64,000 nucleotides of DNA from the NCBI GenBank assembly GCA_944323825.1, contig CALUTY010000014.1, forward strand, positions 1-64,000, read 5' to 3'. Source of the stretch: an uncultured Bacteroidales bacterium (GTDB lineage: Bacteria; Bacteroidota; Bacteroidia; Bacteroidales; UBA932). The notes below the pieces were generated by a model that worked only from the letters and a program-made list of their open reading frames with translations, ran no database searches and was not told where the DNA came from. Both the position numbers and the translations under genes were made by a program. Positions 9,018 through 18,458 of this stretch are shown here, one piece after another (within the stretch, counting starts at the first letter, position 1; every line of letters begins with the position of its first letter).

Positions 9018-11591
9018 ATGAAAAAGTTTTTGCGTTTCAGATTCACGGATGTTTTCCGGCATTTCGCGCTCGCGGTTGCATCATTGTCCATCTTGATTCC
9101 AGCATCTGCAGCGGGAAGGCTGCAGGGAGACAGGGTTGTTTCGATAAGGGGAACGGTGACGGATTCGGCTTCAAAGCCTTTGGAATATGTCACGGTGGCG
9201 CTGTCAGATACGGCAGGTACGGTCCTGGCTGGTACGGCCACTGATTCATTGGGGCGTTATGTGCTGAAACTGCCTGAAACGAAGATCATTATTGAGGACT
9301 GCAGGGCACTTTTTTCTTTCGTGGGCTATAAGGAAAAGGTCTGTGCCGCATCGGAACTTGTCGCAGGTGTCTCCGGCGGGACAGCGGAATTCGCAACCGT
9401 CGCCCTTGAGGAGGACAGCGAAATGATAGCAGGCGCCATGGTTTCGGGTGAGAGGCCGTTGATAGAGCATCAGTTCGACCGCCTCGTCCTGAATGTCTCC
9501 GAACTTGCCGTGGCCCAGACCGGGGATGCGATGGATGTCCTCAAAAGTTCCCCGGGCGTGACGGTGGACCAGGACGGGAACATCAAGTTGAACGGCTCCA
9601 CTGTGGCCGTGTGGATAGACGGCAGGCCTTCCAACATGTCCGGCAGCGACCTTGAGGCCTATCTTAAAGGCAGCGACGGAACCTCGATAGAAAAAGTGGA
9701 GCTCATCACCAACCCTTCATCGAAATATGACGCTGAGGGCAGCGGAGGCATCATCAACATAAAGACAAAGAAAGGCTTCATGCGCGGTTTCAGCGGCACG
9801 GTCGGAGCCCGCTACAGGATGCGCTTCGATCCGAAGGTTATATACGGAGGCAACATTTCCGCCAATCTGATGTACAGGACAGACCGGACAAATACCTTTT
9901 TCCAATATACTCCGAGCTACGATCAGTGGGCATTTTTAGGGGATGAGATGAAGCTCTACGGCCAGGACAATTCCTTCAGGCAGGAGAGTCTTTCAGGCAG
10001 CATGAGCGAAACCATGTCTCATCTCATAAGGCTCGGAAATGATTGGCACATATCTTCCAAGGACATATTGGGCGTGATATTCAGGACGAGTCTCTCAAAT
10101 GATGACGACGGGTATTATTTCCCGAATTCGGTCAGGGCCTTTTCTGCAGCGGGTACTGCCGCCGAGGCGTTGTACACGGAGCTTGAAGGGTCCATGAGTT
10201 CCGCTTCCGGAGGCCAGGACTATTCCCTCAACCTCAACTATACCAGGACTTTCGATGAGTCCAAAAGCCAGGAGCTTACGCTGAATGCAGACTATTACAG
10301 GAGTCAGAACAGCAACTCCAGTTCCCAGCGCAACATTTATACCTGGATTTCGGATGCCGCCGCTTCTTCTGCCGCTCCTCCGGTGAATTTCGGTTTCGAT
10401 GATTCCATGAGGAGGATACTGGACCTGTATTCGTTCAAGGCGGACTATTCCCAGTCGTTCTGGAATCAGACAGGCCGCCTGGAGGCGGGAGGCAAGCTCG
10501 CCATCTCCAATACCAGGAACCGTTACGGAAAATATGCATACGACTTTGATGCGCAGACGGAGGGAGAGCAGACCGAAAGGAATGATTTTACCTACAATGA
10601 ACAGGTATATGCGGCATATATAAATGTGGCAAAGAAATTTTCTGACAAGTGGAATGCGCAGTTGGGGGTGAGAGGGGAATATACCATTCAGACGGGGGAC
10701 TGGCTCCAGTCTTCCGAGCAGAGCAAGACAAGCTTCAAGGATTATTTCGACTTGTTCCCGAGTGCGTTCGTGAGCTGGACACCTTCGCAGAAAGTCATCC
10801 TGACAGCCAATTATTCCTACAGGATAAGCCGTCCGAAATACTGGCAGCTGAATCCTTTCCGCCAATATGCCTCGGCTTTCTCATATACCCAGGGTGACAT
10901 TGAACTGGAACCTTCATACAATCATAATGTCTCGCTGACCGCAGTGCTTTTCAGCAGGCTTTCCCTCACGGCGGGATATTCCATGACCCGTAATTTCAAT
11001 GATGTGCAGACTCCGATTATGGATGAGAGCGGAGTCATGGGGCTTCTGTACATGAATGCCGGCAACCAGCAGACCGTCTTTGCCGGGGCATCCCTTTCCG
11101 AACTGCCTCTGACGAAATGGTGGAATCTCACTGCCAATGTATATTATTATCATCAGGATTTCCAGGCCTATCCATCCATAGCCACGGATTCTTTCGGCGG
11201 CTCATTCAGCAATGACGGGGACAGCTTCATGGCATATCTGAGCACGACATTCTTCCTCCCGAAGGATTTCAAACTCGGCATGGACGGTTTTGTCGCCACT
11301 CCGCAGAGTATAGGATATTTTGATGTGAGGGCCATGTGGTCAGTCAACCTGAGCCTCAACAAGACTTTCATGGATGGCAGGGGCATCCTTTCCTTTTACC
11401 TGAATGACCTGTTCAATTCCGCCTCTTCCAATCTGGAAATGACCAATGGCGGTGTAGTCACCTACAGGATCATGCAGGAGCAGAGCACAAGGGGATTCTC
11501 CATCGGCTTCACATGGCGTTTCGGCAAGGGCGGCAGCCAGCAGCAGAGGCGCAATGTCGGTACACTTGACGAAGAGAGCCGCCTCGGATAA
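9018..11591 (+). CDS. TonB-dependent outer membrane receptor, OMP_b-brl_3 type
   Basis: 857 residues. A signal peptide ends near ASAAG (residue about 33). A carboxypeptidase-regulatory-like beta-sandwich follows (GTVTDSASKPLEYVTVAL, with FVGYKEK). Next is a TonB plug domain (DVLKSSPGVTVDQDGNI, KVELITNPSSKYDAEGSGG), and then a long beta-barrel with alternating aromatic strands. The family is the outer membrane beta-barrel group often found alone in Bacteroidota, without a SusD partner, and here it is indeed a single-gene unit. The ligand is unknown. The C-terminal 20 residues are rich in Gln and Arg, unusual for a barrel, which normally ends in an aromatic strand residue; the FTWRFG strand just before is a normal barrel ending. 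Confidence 0.88.
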   Translation: MKKFLRFRFTDVFRHFALAVASLSILIPASAAGRLQGDRVVSIRGTVTDSASKPLEYVTVALSDTAGTVLAGTATDSLGRYVLKLPETKIIIEDCRALFSFVGYKEKVCAASELVAGVSGGTAEFATVALEEDSEMIAGAMVSGERPLIEHQFDRLVLNVSELAVAQTGDAMDVLKSSPGVTVDQDGNIKLNGSTVAVWIDGRPSNMSGSDLEAYLKGSDGTSIEKVELITNPSSKYDAEGSGGIINIKTKKGFMRGFSGTVGARYRMRFDPKVIYGGNISANLMYRTDRTNTFFQYTPSYDQWAFLGDEMKLYGQDNSFRQESLSGSMSETMSHLIRLGNDWHISSKDILGVIFRTSLSNDDDGYYFPNSVRAFSAAGTAAEALYTELEGSMSSASGGQDYSLNLNYTRTFDESKSQELTLNADYYRSQNSNSSSQRNIYTWISDAAASSAAPPVNFGFDDSMRRILDLYSFKADYSQSFWNQTGRLEAGGKLAISNTRNRYGKYAYDFDAQTEGEQTERNDFTYNEQVYAAYINVAKKFSDKWNAQLGVRGEYTIQTGDWLQSSEQSKTSFKDYFDLFPSAFVSWTPSQKVILTANYSYRISRPKYWQLNPFRQYASAFSYTQGDIELEPSYNHNVSLTAVLFSRLSLTAGYSMTRNFNDVQTPIMDESGVMGLLYMNAGNQQTVFAGASLSELPLTKWWNLTANVYYYHQDFQAYPSIATDSFGGSFSNDGDSFMAYLSTTFFLPKDFKLGMDGFVATPQSIGYFDVRAMWSVNLSLNKTFMDGRGILSFYLNDLFNSASSNLEMTNGGVVTYRIMQEQSTRGFSIGFTWRFGKGGSQQQRRNVGTLDEESRLG

Positions 11592-11612
11592 GGCGGCTCA
11601 GTGTGTTTCAGA
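11576..11612. terminator. Hairpin between convergent genes
   Basis: GAGCCGCCT (11576-11584) pairs with AGGCGGCTC (11591-11599). The stem includes the stop codon of the beta-barrel gene and is followed by GTGTGTTTC. It lies just past the end of the convergent exoIII gene and may serve both. Confidence 0.55.
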
Positions 11613-12360
11613 GCAGGTCCAGTTCCACCGGGCAGTGGTCGGAACCGAAGATCTCGTTGTGGATGGAAGCTCCCTGAAGCCTGTCCTTCAGCCCGTCAGA
11701 TACAAGGAAATAATCGATGCGCCACCCGGCGTTCTTCTCCCTTGACCTGAACCTGTAGGACCACCAGGAGTAGATGCCTGTCGCATCCGGATAGAAATGC
11801 CTGAAGGTGTCGGTGAAGCCGCTTGCCAGGAGTTCCGAGAACTTGCCCCTTTCCTCATCGGTGAAGCCTGCATTCCTGCGGTTGGTCTTCGGGTTCTTCA
11901 GGTCTATTTCCTTGTGGGCGACATTGAGGTCCCCGCAGACGATCACAGGTTTTGATTCATTGAGCTTCAGAAGGTAGCCTTTGAAGTCATCCTCCCATTT
12001 CATCCTGTAGTCCAGCCTGGCAAGCCCGTCCTGCGAGTTCGGGACATATACATTCACAAGATAAAAGTCCGGCATTTCCAGGGTGATGACCCTTCCTTCG
12101 TGGTCATGTTCGTCAATGCCGATGCCGTATGACACTGACAGCGGCTCATGCCTTGAAAAAATCGCCGTGCCTGAATAGCCCTTCTTGTCGGCATAGTTCC
12201 ACCATGATCTGTATCCTTCAAATGCAATGTCTATCTGCCCTGCCTGCAGCTTGGTCTCCTGCAGGCAGAAGAAGTCGGCGTCAAGGGCGGCGAAGGCTTC
12301 GGAAAAGCCTTTTTCGGCGCAGGCTCTCAACCCATTCACATTCCACGATATAAATTTCAT
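11608..12360 (-). CDS. xth: Exodeoxyribonuclease III (AP endonuclease)
   Basis: 250 residues, the usual ExoIII length. Motifs in order: [19 protein letters not shown] (metal-binding Glu), [16 protein letters not shown] (Asp and Asn of the active site), [15 protein letters not shown] and GSDHCPV with the catalytic Asp-His pair. It cleaves DNA 5' to abasic sites in base excision repair and removes 3' blocking groups. I used the ATG that starts [10 protein letters not shown]; upstream in-frame starts would overlap cysS. It follows cysS after 29 bases on the same strand, so the two are probably co-transcribed. Confidence 0.93.
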   Translation of the reverse strand: MKFISWNVNGLRACAEKGFSEAFAALDADFFCLQETKLQAGQIDIAFEGYRSWWNYADKKGYSGTAIFSRHEPLSVSYGIGIDEHDHEGRVITLEMPDFYLVNVYVPNSQDGLARLDYRMKWEDDFKGYLLKLNESKPVIVCGDLNVAHKEIDLKNPKTNRRNAGFTDEERGKFSELLASGFTDTFRHFYPDATGIYSWWSYRFRSREKNAGWRIDYFLVSDGLKDRLQGASIHNEIFGSDHCPVELDLL

Positions 12361-12389
12361 TTCTTTTTGTAATGACTGCGTTAAACTTC

Positions 12390-14006
12390 TCAAAAAGACC
12401 ATTCGGTGCCGTCCTTGGTGTCCTTGAGCTGGATGCCGAGGGCTTTGAGGGTGTCACGGATGCGGTCGCTGGTGGCCCAGTCCCTGGCTTCCTTGGCGAC
12501 GCGGCGTTCCTCTATCACCATGTCCATGAGTCCGCTGATGACCTTTTCGGCCTTGCCGCCGGCTGCCTCTTCGTCACGCAGGCCGAGGACGCCGAAGACT
12601 ATGTCGTCGAACAGCCTGAGAAAGGCGCCGAGCCCGTCCTTGTCAATGGAAATCTTCTTTTCCTTGGCGGAGTTGACCAGCCTCACTGCGTCAAAGATGT
12701 GCGAGAGGGCTACAGGGGTGTTGAGGTCGTCGCACAATGCCTCGTAGACATTTTCGATGATGGAGGCGATTTCCGCAACGGCATCTCCGGAAGCGGTGCC
12801 GGTCGTGTTCGCCGCAGCTGCCGGTGCTCCGGAAGCAGTCTGTGCGGATTCCGGTGCCGTATCAGTGATGAATTCACCATAGTACAGTTCATTGGCCTTG
12901 TGCCCTTCTGTGCCCAGCACTGCGGATTCGACTCCTGCGGCGGAAGCCATTTCCCGGAGGTCTTTTGCTGCCTGCATCACTCTTTTCAGTCCCTTTTCTG
13001 CTGCCTGCAGGGCTTCATTGCTGAAGTCCAATGTGCTGCGGTAGTGGGCCTGGAGGATGAAGAAACGGATGGTCATCGGGCTGTAGGCCTGGGCGAGCAG
13101 CCTGTGTGTGCCGGTGAACAGCTCCTGCAGCGTGATGAAATTGCCCAGTGACTTGCCCATCTTCTTGCCGTTGATGGTGATCATGTTGTTGTGCATCCAG
13201 TATTTCACTCCGCCCGTGCCTCTGGATGCCGTATTCTGTGCCAGTTCGCATTCATGGTGCGGGAACATCAGGTCCATTCCGCCTCCGTGGATGTCGAACT
13301 CCTTGCCGAGATATTTTTCGCTCATTGCGGAGCATTCGAGATGCCATCCCGGAAATCCCTCGCTCCACGGGGAAGGCCATTTCATGATATGTTCAGGCGA
13401 GGCCTTCTTCCAGAGTGCGAAGTCGTAAGGGGCATGCTTGTCGTCCTGTCCGTCCAGCGAGCGGGTGCCCTCCCTCGTTTCGTCCAGTGTCCTTCCGGAC
13501 AGGATGCCGTATCTGTGGTCCTTGTCATATTTCTGGACATCGAAATATACGGAACCGTTGCTTATATAGGCGTACCCTGCATCCAATATCTTCTGCACCA
13601 GTGCTATCTGTTCGATTATATGTCCGGATGCCCTCGGCTCGATGGACGGAGGGGCCACATTCAGCATCCTCATTGCCTCGTGGTACCTGAGGGTGTATGT
13701 CTGGACCACTTCCATAGGTTCGAGCTGTTCCAGCCTTGCCTTCTTTGCTATCTTGTCTTCCCCGTCATCCGAGTCGTGCTCCAGATGTCCCACATCGGTT
13801 ATGTTCCTGACATAGCGCACCTTGTATCCGAGGTGCTTCATGAAGCGCACGAGCACGTCGTATGTGACTCCCGGTCTTGCGTGGCCGAGGTGCGCATCCC
13901 CATATACTGTCGGGCCGCAGACATAAAGTCCCACATGCCCGGGATTTATCGGTGTGAAAAGTTCCTTTTTCCTTGAAAGGGTGTCGGTGATATAAAAATT
14001 TCTCAT
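12390..14006 (-). CDS. cysS: Cysteinyl-tRNA synthetase
   Basis: 538 residues, class I aminoacyl-tRNA synthetase charging tRNA-Cys. Motifs: [16 protein letters not shown] (HIGH-type site and a zinc Cys), WHLECSAMS and HHECE (zinc ligands), and KMGKSLGNF, the KMSKS-type loop in a KMGKS form. Residues about 375-415 contain an Ala/Thr/Ser-rich low-complexity insertion ([14 protein letters not shown]) before the C-terminal helical domain, which makes the protein somewhat longer than the typical 460-500 residues. A weak promoter box lies at 14074-14081 on the minus strand. It is divergent from umuDC and upstream of exoIII. Confidence 0.95.
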   Translation of the reverse strand: MRNFYITDTLSRKKELFTPINPGHVGLYVCGPTVYGDAHLGHARPGVTYDVLVRFMKHLGYKVRYVRNITDVGHLEHDSDDGEDKIAKKARLEQLEPMEVVQTYTLRYHEAMRMLNVAPPSIEPRASGHIIEQIALVQKILDAGYAYISNGSVYFDVQKYDKDHRYGILSGRTLDETREGTRSLDGQDDKHAPYDFALWKKASPEHIMKWPSPWSEGFPGWHLECSAMSEKYLGKEFDIHGGGMDLMFPHHECELAQNTASRGTGGVKYWMHNNMITINGKKMGKSLGNFITLQELFTGTHRLLAQAYSPMTIRFFILQAHYRSTLDFSNEALQAAEKGLKRVMQAAKDLREMASAAGVESAVLGTEGHKANELYYGEFITDTAPESAQTASGAPAAAANTTGTASGDAVAEIASIIENVYEALCDDLNTPVALSHIFDAVRLVNSAKEKKISIDKDGLGAFLRLFDDIVFGVLGLRDEEAAGGKAEKVISGLMDMVIEERRVAKEARDWATSDRIRDTLKALGIQLKDTKDGTEWSF

Positions 14007-14073
14007 TGCCGGTCAGTTTTTATGCATGATGCTCCGGTTTGCGGCAGCTGCCGTCCGCTCCGGAACATCCTTG

Positions 14074-14081
14074 CGAAGATA
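14074..14081 (-). promoter_or_regulatory. Possible -7 box for cysS
   Basis: On the minus strand this is TATCTTCG, one mismatch from TAnnTTTG, 68 bases before the cysS start. No clear -33 box. Confidence 0.4.
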
Positions 14082-14101
14082 GGCATTTTTTTTCTTTTAT
14101 C

Positions 14102-14124
14102 TGACAATTGCTAAATTTGTCATG
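14102..14124 (+). promoter_or_regulatory. umuDC promoter with an overlapping dyad operator at the start codon
   Basis: TAAATTTG (14112-14119) matches the -7 consensus, and TTTT lies 20 bases upstream. The last base of the box is only 2 bases before the ATG at 14122, so the mRNA would be leaderless or nearly so. TGACAA (14102-14107) and TTGTCA (14117-14122) form an inverted repeat over the -7 box, a good place for a LexA-type or self repressor to bind. The binding protein is inferred, not shown. Confidence 0.55.
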
Positions 14125-14631
14125 GAACTGTTGGATTTTCTGACGATGGATAAAGAAAGAATTTTTGCCGGAGCGGATGCCGTGACTGATGCCGGGGCCT
14201 TTGACCGCTCTTCAGACGGCCCTGAAGCAGTGCCGGCTCTGCCGCAGATGGCGGTGGAGGGGATACATGCAGGTTTCCCGTCCCCGGCTCAGAACTATAT
14301 GGAGCCTTGCATTGACCTGAACAAGGAGCTTGTCAGGCATCCTGCCGCCACATTCTACGGCAGGGTGGTGGGGGATTCCATGACAGATGCCGGGGTGGAG
14401 GAGGGCGACATCCTGGTCATAGACCGCTCCATTGAGGCGGCCGACGGGGACATGTGCGTATGCTTCGTGGACGGGGAATTTACTCTCAAATATTTGTCAT
14501 TCAAAGATCCCGGACACCTGAATCTCGTCCCTGCCAATGATGCGTATCCTGTCATCGAGATTACGGATGCCTCGTCATTTTCCGTCTGGGGCGTCGTCAC
14601 CTATGTGATAAAGAAGGTCCGGAGAAAATGA
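14122..14631 (+). CDS. umuD: UmuD-type S24 self-cleaving protein (polymerase V accessory subunit)
   Basis: 169 residues. The peptidase S24 half is clear. The cleavage site is Ala50-Gly51 in IHAGFPSPA. The catalytic Ser86 is in VVGDSMTDAG, and the catalytic Lys123 is in EFTLKYLS. UmuD is cut when RecA filaments form, and the shortened form joins UmuC in translesion DNA synthesis. The segment before the cleavage site is about 50 residues, twice that of E. coli UmuD, but it lacks an obvious helix-turn-helix, so it is UmuD rather than LexA. Followed by umuC after 66 bases. Confidence 0.9.
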   Translation: MELLDFLTMDKERIFAGADAVTDAGAFDRSSDGPEAVPALPQMAVEGIHAGFPSPAQNYMEPCIDLNKELVRHPAATFYGRVVGDSMTDAGVEEGDILVIDRSIEAADGDMCVCFVDGEFTLKYLSFKDPGHLNLVPANDAYPVIEITDASSFSVWGVVTYVIKKVRRK

Positions 14632-14697
14632 CCGGAATGGATGTTGCCATTGTCCTGAATCAGCTTTTTGATGTCTTTCCGGAAAAATGTGCAGACT

Positions 14698-15960
14698 ATG
14701 TATGCATTGGTGGATTGCAACAATTTCTTCGTTTCCTGCGAGAGGGTTTTCCGCCCGGAGCTCGAAGGCCGGGCTGTCGTGGTCCTGTCCAACAATGACG
14801 GCTGCGTGGTGTCCAGGAGCAATGAAAGCAAGGCCATGGGCATCAGGATGGGAACACCTTTCTATCAGATAAAGGATATGGTCAGGAGCGGTGCATTGAC
14901 GGCATGTTCCTCCAATTACGTCCTTTACGGCGACCTTTCGTCAAGGGTGATGTCCATACTTGCCGAGGCGGTGCCGAAGATAGAGATATATTCGATAGAT
15001 GAGGCTTTCCTGTGTCTTGACGGCATCGGCATGGACCGCGTTCCGGAACTGTGCGATGCTCTTGTCCGCAAGGTGCGCAAGTGGGTGGGCATCCCGGTGA
15101 GCATCGGTGTCGCACCCACGAAGACGCTGGCCAAGATAGCAAGCCATTTCGCCAAGAAATATCCCGGTTACAGGGGGGTATGCATGATGGACAATGATGA
15201 GAAACGGAGGAAGGCCCTGTCCCTGACTCCGATAAGGGAAGTGTGGGGCGTCGGCAGGAAACTTTCCGTCAAGATGGAGCAGAACGGCATAAGGACGGCC
15301 CTGGACTATGTGCAGAGGCCGGCTGCCTGGATCCGGGAACATTACATGCTTCACGGAATGAGGACATGGCTGGAGCTGCAGGGACAGGTGTGCGTGGAGG
15401 AGGAGCATGGTGACAGGCGCAAGTCCATCTGTAATTCGAGGTCGTTTGCGGAAATGGTGACTGATGAAAACGAACTTGCGGCGAGGGTGGCCGACTTTGC
15501 CGCCAAATGTGCCGAGAAGCTCCGCAAGGAGCATTCCGCCGCCACGGAAGTGACCGTCTTCCTGCACACCAACAGGTTCAGGACAGAGCTGCCGCAATAT
15601 TTCCCGGCAGCCACGGTAAGGCTGCAGGTGGCCGCCAACAGCACCCAGGAGATAGTGTCCGCCGCAATAAGGGCATTCAGTACCATTTACCGCCCCGATT
15701 ATCTTTACAAGAAAGCCGGGGTGACGGTCGACGGCCTGATTGATGCGGGTTCCGTGCAGATGCCCATCTTCGACTATGATGCCGGCCTGCGGAGCAGGCA
15801 GGACCGTCTTTCCGGAATCATGGACAAGGTCAATGCAGGCGGTGCCAATCTCATCAGGCTTGCGTCCCAGCGTACAGGCAACTGCACTGATGTGGTCCGC
15901 AGCGAATACCGCTCCCGCCTCTATTCGACATCGCTTGATGACATAATAGAGGTGAGATGA
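14698..15960 (+). CDS. umuC: UmuC, Y-family DNA polymerase V catalytic subunit
   Basis: 420 residues, the family's normal length. The N-terminal MYALVDCNNFFVSCERVF holds the first metal-binding Asp of Y-family polymerases. The YSIDEAFL motif near residue 100 holds the catalytic Asp-Glu pair. VSIGVAPTKTLAKIAS and the helix-hairpin-helix region follow, then the little-finger domain and the UmuC-specific tail. It copies damaged templates with low fidelity as part of the SOS response. I chose ATG at 14698 because the family starts exactly there; an in-frame ATG at 14671 adds nine unrelated residues. Confidence 0.93.
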   Translation: MYALVDCNNFFVSCERVFRPELEGRAVVVLSNNDGCVVSRSNESKAMGIRMGTPFYQIKDMVRSGALTACSSNYVLYGDLSSRVMSILAEAVPKIEIYSIDEAFLCLDGIGMDRVPELCDALVRKVRKWVGIPVSIGVAPTKTLAKIASHFAKKYPGYRGVCMMDNDEKRRKALSLTPIREVWGVGRKLSVKMEQNGIRTALDYVQRPAAWIREHYMLHGMRTWLELQGQVCVEEEHGDRRKSICNSRSFAEMVTDENELAARVADFAAKCAEKLRKEHSAATEVTVFLHTNRFRTELPQYFPAATVRLQVAANSTQEIVSAAIRAFSTIYRPDYLYKKAGVTVDGLIDAGSVQMPIFDYDAGLRSRQDRLSGIMDKVNAGGANLIRLASQRTGNCTDVVRSEYRSRLYSTSLDDIIEVR

Positions 15961-16006
15961 TTTAAAATTTATCCTGAAAAAGATGCAAACAGTTTCTAAA
16001 AAGCAT

Positions 16007-16014
16007 TAATTTTG
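16007..16014 (+). promoter_or_regulatory. -7 promoter element for pgi
   Basis: TAATTTTG matches TAnnTTTG and sits 22 bases before the pgi ATG. No TTTG is found at the usual distance upstream. Confidence 0.5.
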
Positions 16015-16036
16015 TCCATCCAAAAAATTGAAAATT

Positions 16037-17380
16037 ATGCTGAAAGTAGATTTGGGAGGCTGCAGCTCCTTTGTAAAAGATGCAGAATATCAGGAATATG
16101 TGGACAAGGCTCTGGCAGCCTTGGATGTGCTTGAAAATGAAACAGGTGCGGGAAATGATTTCCTCGGCTGGAAACATCTTCCGTCAAGGACTCCGGATTC
16201 CCTTATTGCCGACTGTGAGGCCATCCGTGACTTATGGAAAGGCAAAGGCGTGGACCTTGTAGTTGTCATCGGCATCGGCGGGTCATATCTTGGAGCCAAA
16301 TGTGCCGTCGAGGCCCTTTCACATTCTTTCGCCAAGCAGCTTTCAGGCAAGAAGGATGCCCCGGAGATTGTATTTGCAGGGCATAACCTTTCGGAAGAAT
16401 ATATGGCTGAGCTCCTTGACCTGATGAAAGAGAGAAATGTGGCTGCCGTCGTGATTTCCAAGTCCGGAACCACCACTGAGCCGGCCGTGGCATTCCGTCT
16501 CGTGAAGCAGTTCATCGAGGAAAGATACGGTGCAGCTGAGGCTGCAGAACGCATTGTGGCAGTGACAGATGCACACAAGGGAGCATTGAAGTCCCTCGCC
16601 ACCCAGGAAGGCTACAGGACTTTCGTGATAGAAGACAATGTCGGAGGCCGTTTCTCCGTGCTCACCCCTGTCGGCATCCTTCCTATAGTCCTGGCCGGAT
16701 TTGACATGAGGGCCATGCTCAAGGGTGCAGCCGAAATGGAGGAGAGGACGGCTGAAAAGAGCCGCACCAACCCTGCCGTGGAATACGCGGCCATGCGCAA
16801 TCTTCTCTACGGCAAGGGCAAGAAAGTTGAGATACTTGTTTCATACAACCCTAAGCTCCAGTATCTCGGAGAGTGGTGGAAACAGCTCTACGGCGAGTCC
16901 GAGGGCAAGGACGGCAAGGGCATCTTCCCTGCATCAGTAAGTTTCACTACCGACCTCCATTCCATGGGACAGTACATCCAGGAAGGGGAGCGCATGCTAA
17001 TGGAGACGGTCGTCACCGTGGAAAAGAGCAACCGCAGCGTGACCATCGCCAATGACCCGCAGAATCTTGACGGACTCAACTTCCTGACAGGCAAGCATGT
17101 CGAGGAGTGCAACGCCATGGCCGAGCTCGGGACCAAGCTTGCCCATATCGACGGCGGCGTTCCGCAGCTTTCCGTATCTGTCGAGAAGATAGACGAGTAC
17201 AATCTCGGAGCCCTCTTCTATTTCTTTGAAAAGGCCTGCGGCATCAGCGCATACATCCTTGGGGTGAATCCGTTCAACCAGCCGGGTGTGGAGGCCTACA
17301 AGAAGAACATGTTTGCCCTTCTCGGCAAGCCTGGCTATGAGGAGCAGGCGAAGGCCATTCACGAAAGGCTTTCAAAGTAA
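16037..17380 (+). CDS. pgi: Glucose-6-phosphate isomerase
   Basis: 447 residues, matching the shorter bacterial/Bacillus-type enzyme. It interconverts glucose 6-phosphate and fructose 6-phosphate in glycolysis and gluconeogenesis. Motifs: VVIGIGGSYLGAK (phosphate-binding loop), VISKSGTTTEPAVAFR (sugar-phosphate loop), GGRFSVLTPVG, and the Glu-bearing LHSMGQYIQEG. NPFNQPGVEAYK is PGI signature 2 with the catalytic Lys. I used the ATG at 16037 over a TTG three codons earlier. A hairpin terminator follows. Confidence 0.95.
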   Translation: MLKVDLGGCSSFVKDAEYQEYVDKALAALDVLENETGAGNDFLGWKHLPSRTPDSLIADCEAIRDLWKGKGVDLVVVIGIGGSYLGAKCAVEALSHSFAKQLSGKKDAPEIVFAGHNLSEEYMAELLDLMKERNVAAVVISKSGTTTEPAVAFRLVKQFIEERYGAAEAAERIVAVTDAHKGALKSLATQEGYRTFVIEDNVGGRFSVLTPVGILPIVLAGFDMRAMLKGAAEMEERTAEKSRTNPAVEYAAMRNLLYGKGKKVEILVSYNPKLQYLGEWWKQLYGESEGKDGKGIFPASVSFTTDLHSMGQYIQEGERMLMETVVTVEKSNRSVTIANDPQNLDGLNFLTGKHVEECNAMAELGTKLAHIDGGVPQLSVSVEKIDEYNLGALFYFFEKACGISAYILGVNPFNQPGVEAYKKNMFALLGKPGYEEQAKAIHERLSK

Positions 17381-17396
17381 CTGATGAATTCAAGAC

Positions 17397-17432
17397 GGGG
17401 CTGGCTCCAATGAGGGGTCAAGCCCCTTTTTT
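17397..17432 (+). terminator. pgi terminator
   Basis: AGGGG (17413-17417) pairs with CCCCT (17423-17427), or the larger GGGGCT (17397-17402) with AGCCCC (17421-17426), followed by six T residues. Confidence 0.65.
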
Positions 17433-17452
17433 GTATTCCCGGAGGTCAGCCA

Positions 17453-18232
17453 ATGCAGGAAAGGCAGAAAGACAGGGCAAGGTATTTCAGTGAGCTTGCC
17501 CATACCAGCGAAAAATATTTCATTCCTTATATCTCCCCGTTCATGAAGATCGAGGCGGGGATGAATGTCCTTGAAATAGGATGCGGGGACGGCGGCAACC
17601 TGCTTCCATTCGCCCGTCTGGGCTGCAATGTCACCGGAGTGGATCTTTCAGAAGGGAAAATAGAGAATGCCCGGAAATTCTTTGCCGAAGCCGGTGCCCC
17701 GGGCCGTTTCATTGCTTCGGACATATTCAAGATCAAGGAGTTGGAATCTTCATTTGACCTTGTCATCTGCCATGATGTCCTGGAGCATATCGGGGACAAG
17801 GCGCGTTTCCTTTCCGACCTGCAGAAATATGTCAGGCCGTCAGGGCTGGTCTTCATGGCATTCCCGGCGTGGCAGATGCCTTTCGGCGGACATCAGCAGA
17901 TATGCCGGAGCAAGTTCCTGTCGCATCTTCCGTTTTTCCATCTTCTGCCGCGCAGCCTGTACAGGGCAGTGCTGAAGGCCGGAGGGGAAGAGACGTTCCG
18001 CATAGAGGAACTGCTTGAGATAAAGGATACGAGGCTTCCGATAGAGCTTTTTGAAAGGCTTCTTGCCGTCAGCCGTTTTGAGCCCCTTGACAGGACATTG
18101 TATTTCATCAACCCTCATTATGAGGTCAAATTCGGCCTCAGGCCGCGCCGCCTTGCCCGTTTCATCTCTGCAATCCCGTATCTGAGGGACTTTTTCACCA
18201 CCTCAGCTTTCTATATTTTGAAACTTAAATGA
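17453..18232 (+). CDS. Class I SAM-dependent methyltransferase
   Basis: 259 residues, soluble. Motif I is VLEIGCGDGGNLLPFA (residues about 36-51), motif II is VTGVDLSEGKIENAR, and the acidic post-motif is FDLVICHDVLEHI. This is the Methyltransf_11/25 pattern. The C-terminal 90 residues are basic and aromatic and may bind a lipid or glycan, but I cannot name the substrate. Genes of this shape in Bacteroidota often sit near cell-envelope sugar genes; no such genes adjoin here. It lies 20 bases after the pgi terminator with no clear promoter of its own. Confidence 0.78.
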   Translation: MQERQKDRARYFSELAHTSEKYFIPYISPFMKIEAGMNVLEIGCGDGGNLLPFARLGCNVTGVDLSEGKIENARKFFAEAGAPGRFIASDIFKIKELESSFDLVICHDVLEHIGDKARFLSDLQKYVRPSGLVFMAFPAWQMPFGGHQQICRSKFLSHLPFFHLLPRSLYRAVLKAGGEETFRIEELLEIKDTRLPIELFERLLAVSRFEPLDRTLYFINPHYEVKFGLRPRRLARFISAIPYLRDFFTTSAFYILKLK

Positions 18233-18458
18233 AGGGAACCGGCTTCTGATTTCAGTTTTTTGTCATTTTTCAGACAGGCATTTGAAAAGACGGAAATATC
18301 CGGAAGATTTTCTGTTTTTTTTATTTTCATTTCAGAATCATGGCCCACCTTTGCATCGGAAAAAGGTTCAGATGAATATTTCCGTTCCCCTGAAAAGGAA
18401 TGATTTCATCCGGATTTTTGATAAAGATGAATTTACAAACATTTAAATTTTTATTGCC

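Noticed and set aside
10095..10865. 256-codon open frame antisense to the TonB-dependent barrel
   Set aside because: A shadow of the barrel gene, with no start signal or recognisable domain.
13191..13976. 261-codon open frame antisense to cysS
   Set aside because: Cys- and His-rich reading typical of antisense frames; cysS motifs are certain on the other strand.
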